Assembly (NCBI RefSeq): GCF_901933205.1
Contig: NC_044582.1
Coordinates: forward strand, 18,761,820-18,825,819
Direction: 5' to 3'
From: Camarhynchus parvulus
Taxonomy: Eukaryota > Chordata > Aves > Passeriformes > Thraupidae
Length of the DNA: 64,000 nucleotides
This document shows, piece by piece, positions 21,901-33,900 of the stretch (positions within the stretch are counted from its first letter, which is position 1; the number at the start of each line of letters is the position of its first letter). The translations under genes and the position numbers were made by a program. Under the pieces are notes generated by a model. The model searched no databases, was not told the origin of the DNA, and saw nothing but the letters and a program-made list of their open reading frames with translations.

Positions 21901-24900
21901 AATTCTCCCTGCCAGATATTGGCATAGTGCTGCCCTTTGGGCTGCAGCTTGTTGCCCCACGGGAAAAGCCTGAGGAAAGACAAACAGAGCAGCTGTCAAA
22001 CACTGTTAATTAAAAGTCAGTTTATGGAATCCCAGACTGGTTTGGGTTAGGAGAGACCTTAAATCCCATCCAGTGCCACCACCCCTGCCATGGCAGGGAC
22101 ACCTCCCACTGTCCCAGGTGTCCCCAAGCCCCATCCAACCTGGCCTTGGGCACTGCCAGGGATCCAGGGGCAGCTGTGGCTGCTCTCTGCCAGGGCCTGC
22201 CCACCCTTGCAATAAATACCTTTTTCCTAATACTCCATCTAAACCTCCCCTCCCTTAAGTTTAAAGCCATTCCCTGTGCCCTGTCCCTCCAGGCCTTGTC
22301 CCCAGTCCCTCTCCAGTTCTCCTGGAGCCCCTTCAGGCCCCTTGAAAGGCTCTGAGCTCTCCCTGGAGCCTTCTCCTCTCCAGATGAGCACCCCCAGCCT
22401 GGCTGCAGAGCAGCTCTGGGGTAACAAGGCCCTCAGAAGCCCTCCCTGTGTTCCCAGCCCAGCTGCAGCCCCTGCCCTGCACAGGTACCTGTTCTCCAGC
22501 CCCCCTCGACAGCTGTACTCCCACTCAGCCTCCGTCGGCAGCCGCTTCCCTGCCCACCTGCAGAAGGCCAGGGCATCATTCCAGGAAACATGAAGGACTG
22601 GATGGTCCATTCTGGGAACAAAATGAGCAGGACAGGCTCCTCAGGACACCAGGCAGACTCAGGGCTGCACAGCACATTGTGACAGCCAGACAGGGGCACA
22701 CAGGACTGACCAGTCACAGTGCATCAGGTGACTTTACAGCAAAGTTACTTAAGGAAAAGCAGTAAAATGCTGGGAGGGAAATGCAGCCATCAGAGGGAAA
22801 CAGGAGGAGAAAACAATTAACTTCTGTTAGTCTCGTGCTGCTGCCACCTCCAGCTCTGCAGTTATTTCTGGTTTGTGGTTTCTCAAGTGCAGCACCCAGA
22901 ACTGTCCATGCCCTGCCCTCTGGGGGAGCCTGGGTTTGCAGAGCCACAGGAAAGCACTGGAAACCTGCAGCACCACCACTGCCAAACCAGCCTGGCACAG
23001 GGCATCTTGCATCCAACCAGCCTGGCCAGGGCCATCTCAGCCTGCAGGCAGGATGCTCAACAGGAAAATGCACATGGCAATTTAATGGTGACTGTTCTTC
23101 CCTCCCCTGTGGCTCCTCTCCTGCTCTGGGCCCTGCCCCTGCTGTCAGCTGGGGGGCTTTGAGGGAGAGGTGACATGAGGAAAAGTCTCACCAACTCTAT
23201 CAGCTTTTGCAGCACCCTGTCCAGGATACTGAACTGCAGAAATTTAGCTGGGAAGTGACTTTCCTTGGGTGTTTTAAGGAGTCACAGTTTACACAAGAGC
23301 TCCCATCTTTAATGGGATTTGGATCCAGGACTGACATTAAAATCCTTGTCCCTTTTTCCAGAAAAAGACAGAAAAAAATTGCCCAGCCATTCTTGCAGAA
23401 GGATCCTACCCATCCAAGCCTCCAGTAATCCAAGATGCTCCCAGAGCTGAGGGTCCAGGAGAGAGAGGAACTTCCTATGAACTTCTCTTCCTGCCCCATT
23501 TAAGAATCCAGTGTATCCCTGTTAACCCCTGGGGCCATTTCCAGGTTCCCAGCAGCTGTGCCAGGCCAGGTCTGCACCAGCCCAGAATTTCATGGCAGGC
23601 TTCCAGCTCCTGTCTGCTGCCTCTGACCTCAATTCCTGGCTCCCCCTAACAATGCCTCCAGCTATTATCTCTATTTTTGCCTCAGATAATTCTTTCCTTG
23701 CCCTTGGAGAGCAGATAACTCGTTACTGAGCGTTTCAGCCATCAGATGATGGTGCACTAACAAAGTCCTGTCCTTAGAGGACTCAAAAACCTACTAGATC
23801 TAGGCTAGAGAGTCTGATTTGATTTCAAAATGCTGTTAGAAACTTTCACTAGCTGATGAAGTGCCAACTTCATTGACACCAGCCTAGTGAGAGGAGCAGT
23901 TGCAATGTTAGAGGTCCCAAATGAAGACAGTAATTTGATTTTCTAGGCCTAAAATTCATCCCACTTCAGAATGGAAAGCAATTGTATGAATACAAGGATC
24001 AGCAAGCTTCAGGGTTTGTGCAGGCAAAGGGTGGTACTAACTGTAAGAAAAAGCAGAGTTCTCCAAAGCATTCAGAGGTTCTACACAGTCACAAGTGCTT
24101 TCTCACAGAGTCAGAATACAGTGGAAAAAGCACAAAACCCCTCAGCCTTTTGTTGCCAGAGAAAGAGGCTTCCAAATCCCACATGGAAGAGTGCACAGTG
24201 CCCAGACTTCTGGAGTGTGCACACAGGGAGGATTGATTCCTCCCCTCCAAACCCAGGTCTGGAGTTTGCGACCCTGGAAGATCCTCTGTGTTCCCTGCTG
24301 GCACCCAGACATGAACAGCAAACACTGAGGCTCAATCAGCACAGTCCTGACAGACCTTGGTGCTCTCCCTCACTGACCATGGCCATGGAATGCTGCATGC
24401 AGCTCATCAGAAGGTGGGAAACAGTCCCAGAAGCAGCAGCCAGCAGGTGACTGAATAAAGGCTTTTCCTGCAGCCCCATTCCTGTGGGAGCCAGGGACAC
24501 TCCCTGTGTTTTGTGATGGAACGGGTGCTCGTGGCTCACCTGCTGGAGATGCTGGAGTCAGGGCCCTCAGGGTGCCTCCAGCTGGCTCCTTTCACAGGCA
24601 ACCACCAGGGAGCAGCTGCCACCTGAAAATGGACAAGAGCAGCAGGGAAGGACACTTCAATTCGCACCTAAGGGATTTGCTGAAAACCACCAGACCCCTT
24701 CCAACCCAAACCAGCCTGTGCCTGTGTGAATTTCAGCTCCTGCCTGACTTCAGTCTGACACAATCTGCAGAGGGGAAAAAAAAGTTACAATTTTGGCCTA
24801 AAGAGCATTTTTACCCTAATTATTTACTCCCTGGACTCAGTGTTTTGACATCACTGAAACAACCCCTGATGATGCCCTTTAGCTGGGGGTCAAACACTCA

Positions 24901-27900
24901 TCTTGCAACACATTTGCTTTCCAGGTCATTAACCCAACTCAGCTGATTTTAAATTATTTGCTCTCAGCTTCCAGAAGGTGGAGACAGAAGGGAAGTGAAG
25001 CATGAAGCCTTTTTCTTTTTTTTTTCCCCAGCTGGTTTGCTGGGAAACATCACAAAGCCAAAATCATCTGTAGCAATGCAGACATTGAGTAGTTCTCTCA
25101 AACCAGAAGTCCCAAATTTGGTGCTTCAATGCCAAGGAGCTTTTCCTGGAAGACATTCTTTAGGGATTTCTTCTATAAGGCTTACTTCAAAGCAATGCTT
25201 AACTGTTCTGATTCATATTCACTTACAAATACTTATTTTAATAATGGGGCCCTCACTGAGGCAAAGAAAGGAACATTTATGCCACCCATCAACAGTGGGT
25301 TTATTGCAGCAGCTTCCAAAATACTCCTATTATAGAGATAACATCTATAAAGAACAAAAATCAGAGAAAATAAGCCTGGAATGCTTTAGGAGGTAAACAA
25401 GCCAGAGGCTGGTTAGTCCTAGACTGACTTTGTCAAGTGTTATTCACAGAGGGAGGAAAGGTGCCAAGAGTGTTACCCCTTAACTCTCCAAACCTTCAGA
25501 GCAAAGTCCAAAAAGTCACTGCAAGCTGGTATTGAGGAGACCCAGAATCAGTCTGGTCAAACAATTTTAACAGCAGCTTCTGGGGGAAGCTGCATCCTTC
25601 AACAGAACGTGTCATTACATGTGTGTGGGACAAGAGATTATGTGTGTCACACAGAGATTGTCAAGAAAACTCTGGTCCAAGCTACAATCAAATCATTCAC
25701 GTGGATATTTCAGTAGCAAGTGACCAAACACACGTTATCCTGGGTTTAGAGCCTCATCAGGCTGTGCTCTGCCAGCCTTTCCCTCCTCCCCTCCCAGCAC
25801 ACACAGATTTTGCCTACAGCACATCTGGGTATGGAAAAGCTCTCTGGAAATCAATAATCAGCAATCTTGGACTAAAGTTTCAAATCCCAGAATGAGACCT
25901 TCCTGCAGATACTCTGCTCAACTCTCTGAGCACGAAAACTTCAGAGTGATGGAGCTACTAAACTGATACAACAGTCACAGTATAAAACTAGTCTGATTTA
26001 ACCAATTCCTTGCCCATATTGAGGTTTGACCTTTAAACTACACTGAAAATAGGACAGAAATCCAAAATTAGCATTTTACAGCTATTTAAGGAAAATAAAA
26101 GAGCAGCAGAACCACTTGCTAAAGCTAAAATCTGAAAGATCACAAGAAAGATTTCGACAGTTTCTAAGCACAACATATTTTTGTAAATTAAACTGCTGGG
26201 TTTTGAATAAAAACATCTCTGCAGGAGACTGCAAAGATTTACACTTTAGACGACTTTAATTTTGGAAAACATTTTTGTGATGCAAAAGAAAAAGCAGATG
26301 CTTTCAATCAGGCTGGTTTATTTTAACCCAAGAAAAATGTCTCTGCACAGGAAAGCACTGCGTGCGCACAGCTCCCGGCTGTGGCTCTGCTGAGCTGAGC
26401 ACCAAATGGCTGCCAGGCTCTGCAGAGCACCCAGAGCAGTCACACACGCAGGGCTGGGACAGGGATAACAGGGAGAGCACAGAGAGCCTGCAAGAATTAC
26501 CTGGAGACTCATCCAAGGCAGCCCCTGGCTCTGGTGAACACACCCCGAGCTGCTCCTTCCAGAAATCTCCTACCTGAAATCCAGAGTTCTCTCCCAGAAC
26601 TTCTCACAAGTCTTTAAAGCTTTTAATTGCTCTAAATCTAATTAGCAGAAGAGCTAATTAGACAGAGATATTACAACATCACAGTTAATACAGCCAAGTC
26701 CTCCCCTGCCAATAATAAGCTTAGTTACTTTCATAACACTTCACGTTCTGCTTCCCTCCAAAACATGTTCTGTGCACTGGCAACAGATTCCGGCTGTCCA
26801 AACAGCAGCAGATGCTGCTGAGCAGATCTTGAATCAGAGGACAATCCCCTTCCTTGTGGTTAATTCTTGCAGCATGCCACCTGTGCCAGGTTGCCCACAC
26901 CTGCCCTGCAGTCCTTACACCCTGGTGCACAGGGAAACGTTCCCAGAGCAAAGCAGAGGCACAAAGGCTTGGTTTGGTCTGATCCAGCTGGAAACAGGGA
27001 TTATCCAGCTCTCCCCTCCAGGATTAAATCTTAAGAACTCCCTGTTCTGCTTCTTGCAGACCCAGAGAACTGTGAAAAGAGAGCCCAGTGTGCTAACACT
27101 GGGAAGAGCTCAAACAATTAATTCCAGCCCACGAGCTTTGCACAGGGACAGAGCAATTTGCAGAGCTGGAGCCTGAGCTCCCACTAACAGCCTGCAGAAA
27201 ACTCTCCTCCTAAGTATTCCATTTTCCTTTCCAAGTGGGCTGGGACAGCCTAACTTTAATTGCTCCATTACCTCACAATGTCAAGATTTTTAAACTACTT
27301 CACAATTAGCTTGAAGAAAATTCCTTCCTAAATCTATGTAGAAAAGAAAATTAGAGTGGGGAACATCACCAAGTGAGTTTCACTGTTGGCATTACCCTGT
27401 GGCTGCTGCTGCAGTAGGGGAATACCCCTAAAAACCACCCCAAAGGCACCCAGCCCAAGGCCATAAAAGCATTTATTATCCTTGCACTAACCTGTCACAG
27501 GCCACGTTCGAGAGAAAAACAACCCCCACTTGAGGAGCAAATCTCAAATTCAAATCAGATTTATGTATCCAAAAAATTACCAAAAATAAACTCAACAGAG
27601 GAGCTCATCTTGGCTCAGGCTCCAACATTTCCACCGAGTAGCAAGTCCCCTGAAATAACAAAGCTGTGGATTTGAACTTTAAGGCAGGCCCACAAGATGA
27701 TGACAAATTCATGCTGCTGTCCAGTCATACTGCACCAAACACCAGCTTTTTTTGTGCTACAGCATTCTAATGCTATTTTAATAAAGTATTTTAAAAGCCT
27801 TACTCCAGGTCAGGATAAACAGCTGGAAAAAACCAAAAGTGACTCCAGAGTATGAACTTCAGAATGAACTGTGTGAAAAGACATTTTGAGTGAAAAGCAG

Positions 27901-30900
27901 CCCAAGTCTGGAAACCACTTTAAGAACCATTTATTAAGTGGTGGGTTCTTAAAAAACCACTCCAGTTCAGAAGCTGACTTAATAGGTTACCACTTGTTTC
28001 AATCAGATGGTGCTGAGCTCTGTACATCTTTAATATGCAAAAGGATCTTGTTAGCATTGGTAGGATGTGAGGAAAAATTTGTTATTCAGTAAAGAACATA
28101 ATTTTTGGATGAGATTTTGTTTTATTCATGTAAGGGAGATACACAGAAATCTCTGACAGTTCTTCCTCCTCTAAGCCAGATCCTAAACCTTGAGCACTGA
28201 TTAATGAACTAGTGAAGAAAGAGGCAGACAGAAAACAGAACATTTTTAGTAGGGTGAGAAGTTAAAGAAATAAAAATAATTACTGTGCAAAGGATCCACT
28301 TCACTGTCCCCACAGAGAACGAACCTGCTGTAATTATGCACAAGGACTGAGCCAGGATTGGTAAATCCTGCCCCACACAAACAAAACTCACAGTGAGCAG
28401 AGGATTTGTCCAGCAGGCAGCTCACACCTGCATCAGGGCTGGACTAGAGCATCTCCAGAGGTCCCTTCCAGGATTCTGTGAATACCTGATTTTACCAGCT
28501 CCTGCAATTCCCATGCTATTTATTCTATCAATTACAAGTCCCAGCTCCTTCAAAGCTCTAATTACAGAAGAATCTGTTCTCACTCTTAATTTCTAATATT
28601 AATGGCCTCCCTCATGAGCCCAGGAACGGAAGCAACAAGGGGGATGTTTAATATTGAATATTATCTGCCTTAAAATGCAGTATTTTACAGGAGTTTGAAA
28701 CTGCACACCAAGGAAAGGCAGCAGCTTTAAAATATACTTAATTTTACTTTGTAAGTCATCAACTACAAAAAATACTTCAGATTTGATTGGAAACAAGCAC
28801 TTCTATAAAGGGACCTTTTCTTTGCATAAGGAAAGGTCATTGAACTTCAGTTCAGACAGTGTAAAACTTCACAGCCCTGTCAATCCTCCAAGAAAAATAC
28901 CCACAAATACGTGATGCTCAAATCCAGTCAGATTCATTAAGTGCAAGTTTTGGAATCTGAAGAAGCTTCTTTTGAGGAACTGATATTCCTGGTGAAGGCA
29001 GACACCTCTGGAAGTCTAATTTCCAGCCAACATCTAAATTTGCACTCCAACTGGTCATTTTTTCCACTAACCAAGTGCACATGAGCTGTAAGGAAAGGAG
29101 ATGTGCACGGATTTATCCTGAGGCACAAACCATGCCCCGCTTTAAACTGCAGCTCTGATAACACAGGCTGATGTTCCTGGCAATTCCCAGGGAGAATTCC
29201 TGCACATCCCTCTTAGCAGTGGGAGTAGAGCACAAAAACCCACAGAGGAGCAGCTCCATCTTCCAGCTCCTTGCAGGGAGTAGCTGAAGCAGTGGGGGCT
29301 GCAAGAACAGCTCACCCTGCCCACACTGGCACTGTGGCCCACCTGCAGCCAGGGCTCCTCTCAGCAGCAGCTTGGGATGTTCAGCTGAAATGCAGAATGT
29401 TTCACTTTGGGGTTATTGTGAAAAAATAGGCAAATTGCACAGCTCCAGGCCACTGCAGAGATTTCCATACAGACAGGGATGAAAGCAGCATCCCACAGTT
29501 CTGGATTGGCCAGAACTTAGTGCTGGCTTGAGCTGCCAGTGAGCCAATTCCACTGCATTCCAGACCCAAAATTCCATACCCTCAAAGGCAGCACACATTT
29601 GTATGCTCTCAGGCTCTTCAGTGCAGAATTCATCTGGTGTCAAAGCAAAAATTAATTTTTCTGCCTTCCATGAGCCAAGAATAACAATGTCCCCACTCCT
29701 CTCCAGTGAGCAAAGACTGAGGCTGCACTCCTGTTGTGTCATCCATGGTACCTGGACAGCAAGGAAACTCCTGCAGGGATTGGCAAGAGCTCTCAAATCC
29801 CTCAGAATAAAATGGAATTATGGAATGGTTTGGGTTGGCAGGGACCCTAAAGCCCACCCAGTGCCACCCCTGCCATGGCAGGGACACCTCCCACTGTCCC
29901 AGGTGCTCCCAGCCCCAGTGTCCAGCCCGGCCTTGGGCACTGCCAGGGATCCAGGGGCAGCCCCAGCTGCTCTGGGCACCCTGTGCCAAGGCCTGCCCAC
30001 CCTGCCAGGGAACAATTCCCAATTCCCAATATCCCATCCAGCCCTGCCCCCTGGCAGTGGGAGCCACTCCCTGTGTTCTGTCCCTTTCCAAAGTCCTCTT
30101 CCACCTCTTCTAGAGCCCCTTTAGGCCCTGGAATGGGCTCCAAGGTCTCTCCAGAGCCTTCTCTTCTCCAGGCTGTATGTGAAGAATTTAAGATGTGAAG
30201 CTCCCAATTTTTTAAGCCCACACAAATAATTTCAGCTTCAAAGGACCTTCCCCCTCACCCCATAAAATCCTTTCCCATTTGAAGGAGCCCTCCCCTGTTC
30301 CATCAGTAACTCCCTCATCTGGCACAGCACCAAATCCTCCCTCTGCCACGTGACCACCACAAACTTGGAGGCCAAAACTAAAACCTGAGTACCCAGAAAT
30401 CTGCAACAATTCCATCCTTGGCTGCTCCACCTCTTTTTACTGCTTCCCTTCCAGAGCTAAGGCCAGCCCACATTCCTGTCAGTGGCTATCAGGGAGCCCA
30501 CCTCACCTCCAGGAAAGGCACACCCAGAGCTCCAACAATCACCCTGCAGCTCAGCTGGGTCACTCCTCCATCAGCCCCAGCTCTGCCTCAGCCAGTGGCT
30601 TTGAGGCTCTGGTAAATCTGCTTTAAGAACTGGAGAACACAAAGTGGCCAAACAGAGCAAAACCCCCAAGAGACACACACAGCTCATCATTTCCAAATTA
30701 CTTAGTTTGGTACTTCCACTTTCAACTTTCCACAGTTATTTCACTGCATGTGAAATATTGCTGTAAAAAGTTACATTCCTGTTGCTCTTCCCCTATATTC
30801 ACATTTACATTTCACATGCCTGTGCTTCACCTGGAGAAATCCTTGTCAAAACACTCCTGAGCCACTGAGGCAAAGGAAAACCACAGCCCTTTCTCCCACT

Positions 30901-33900
30901 GGTTGGCTGGAGGGATTTGCAGTGCCAGTAACACACCAATATTTATATCTTATTTCTGCTTTTCACCTGGTAGTTATGATTGAAGAAGGTGACTTTTAAC
31001 AGCAAGCTTACTTTTAACAGCTCCAGAGAAGCTTCAGAAAGCAGCAGCCAAAAAAAACCACTTTGGGGTCCATCCCAGGCCTCTGGCATAACACTTGTCC
31101 TGTGAGCACTGCAGCCAACACTTGGAAATTTGGCTGACACACTCAGGAAAGCGGCTCCCAACACTCTGTGTTTACAAAATTGCCAAGGCTGAGCTTACAG
31201 CAGCATTCTTGGGGTTTGTTTGTTTGTTTTAAAACACCGAAACTGATTTAGGGATTTCTGCAACACAGAACTACACAGGAAAAGGAATTTCTCCAATACT
31301 GACTGTTGGGAAGATGGGATTAGCCATTCATTTTTTCATTTGTATTTTTTATTATTTTTATGAAGGCAGAACAAATCCATGGATGGATTTAGCATCAGTT
31401 ATGCTGGTGGTGGGAACTGCAATTTAGCCTTATCTCTCCCAGTGCACAAATGCTAGTCCTGAATTAAAAGATTACAAACTGCACTTGTAATCTTCCTTCC
31501 CTGGCAACAGGAACCCAAATCCCACGTTCTCTGCCAGTGCCTCAGAGCACACACTCACACGGGGCTTCCTGAACCCTCCCACCTGTCAGGCTGCGCCCTG
31601 AAAACAAAAATCAAACTGTGTCCCTTCAGAGCTGAGGAGAAATCTGACAGGAGGGGAGCTCAGGAGGTGATTTTGTCCAAACCTGTGCTCAGAGCAGATC
31701 AGCTCGTCCAGGAGATGACATGACACAATCTGCTTATCTGCCAGGAGCTGCAAAGGGGACCTGACCTGCTAAGGAGGAGGTAAAGGAAGGCTGAGGAAGG
31801 CTCAGCAACACATTCACAACAGAAAAAGAGGAAAGAAAGGGCAGGGAAGATTTAGTACAGAAATGTGTTTCTTTTTAAACCAATATTCACTTTCACTCAA
31901 CAGGAAACCTGGATCAGCTCCAGAGGAGTCAGCACTGCCCCTCCCAGGATCACTGCAGTGCCCAGGGGGATGAGGGGAGCTGCAAAAGCAGCAAATGAAC
32001 ACAGGATCCTCTAGAGAGGAGGAAACATCATAAATTCCAGCCATTCACAACATAAGGAATCTTACAAACAGCCTGAACTTCTCAGGTAGGGGGCAAAGAG
32101 AGACAAGGGGTTGATACCAAGTTTTGCTCATCAGGAATTGATGCTTTTAATTGTTTTTTAAAGAAAAAGGACAGAACAGATTGCAAATCCTCCCCACTTC
32201 AGCCCATGATTCCTGGTCAAACACCTCTCCATAATCCACATTTTTGCACCTGGCTTTGGGGACATTACAAAGCTCAGTTTTCCCTGCTGTGCTTGCCACC
32301 AGAGCCCAGGGATTGCTCAGGGAGCTTCCCCCTGCTGTGCTACTCACTGCTTGGTGGATGTCAGCCTTCACTGCCTCACTCAGCATCCCCTCAAACACAA
32401 AAGAGTCACCAAACTTCTCTGCCTGTGGAAAGAACAAAGGATTCAACCATTATGTCATCAAACGAGTGCTATTCTTGGAACCACACTCAACACTTACAGC
32501 TTTGTTTAATCAAGGATAAGAAAATTCAGAGAATCCTTAAGGCGGAAAAAACCTCCAAGGCCATCAAGTCCAACCTTTGACCAAACAAATTCTAATAGTG
32601 AATTTGAGTTCTCTTTCAAGGAAGCTGTTTTGGAACAGAAAATAAGGGATTTTTTTCTCGGGATGTTGTTTTTGTTCAGCAGCCACTGGGCAGATGGCAG
32701 CTCACTGAGCTTCTGCACATGTTTTTACTTTTATTAATTAAAAATGCAGTTCTGATTGTCCCAACTGCTTTCAGATGCTACAGTCATCAGTCTAATATGA
32801 AAGGGCATGTTTCATTCCTCTTCTTTTTCCTTTGGGAAGCACAATAAAAGACTTGAACCTTGTCACTTACTGCTCCATCATCACCATGTTTAAAAGTGCT
32901 GCTACAACAATAAAGAGTTAAAAGTAACTCAGTCATTATATCTAGCACTATATCAATCCAAAAGAATAAAAAATACAAGTAATTTCCATCAATCACAGTA
33001 CATTATACCAAGAGAAAAAAAAAGGGAGGAGGTGTAAGTGGAGCCCTCAATGACACCAGCTGAGCCATGGGGTCTGCAACAGCCCTCATGTGATGCAGTT
33101 CTGCTTGCCAGGGCTCCAGGAACATTTTGATAACTCTCAGGCACAGGGTGGGATTGCTGGGGTGTCTGTGCAGAGCCAGGGGTTGGACTTGGTGATCCTT
33201 GGGGTCTCTTCCAGCTGAGGATATTCTGTGATTCCACATTTAACCCACCACACACGTGCTCATCCCAGAAGCTGTTTGCTACAAGCAAGCTTTGCTCCAA
33301 CTCAAAATAGCTAAACCTCCCTTTTTTTCATGATGATGGAGCTAAGAAACAGAAATAGCAGACAAAAGAAGCTCTTCATCCAACCAGAGGATCCTGCCTT
33401 CCAAATGAGAACCAGTTCATCAAGTGAATTCAGCAAAGTGCCTCCTTGGAGACCTGCTCCTTCCCCAGGCTTCATTCCCCTGAAAGGGCTGTCAGGGTTT
33501 GTCACAGCTGCGTAGGAACAGGCACCTGTCAGGAGGGATCTGAGCTGCAGGCACAGGGGCTCCTTCCCGGCAGGAACCTCAACATATTCCTAGTCCATTG
33601 TTCCCAGGAACAGGCACACAATTGTCACTGCAGCTGCTGTTGTCTCCTGCTGAGGCACAGGGCTCTCTGTCAGCAGCAGGAGCTGTGCTGAGCCAGCCTG
33701 CAGAGCCCCTGGCCATCTCAGTTTGTTAAATCCCTCCTCCAGGTTTCTCTGAAATAAGGAGAATCTAACCTGGTACAAAGAGCTCCAGTGTTATAGTAGC
33801 CTCTTTGAGCTAGGTCTCACAAGCTCTTGGAGGTCTATAACACGCCCAAGACAGCTCAGCTACCCTTGGAGGCATAAAAATCAGCAGGATGGCTTCTGTT

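Larger units (their letters stand above)
24623..32347 (-). other. SUMF1: SUMF1 intron 3
   Basis: 7.7 kb, the longest intron of the gene, donor GTGAGT. It holds CR1 pieces at 28425-28482 and 29816-30178. The rest is AT-rich unique DNA with chance frames only. I searched it for an extra exon and saw none. Confidence 0.8.

Noticed and set aside
24680..24720. CCTTCCAACCCAAACCAGCC block resembling a CR1 end
   Set aside because: Only about 25 bases match, with no neighbouring CR1 blocks. Too short to call.
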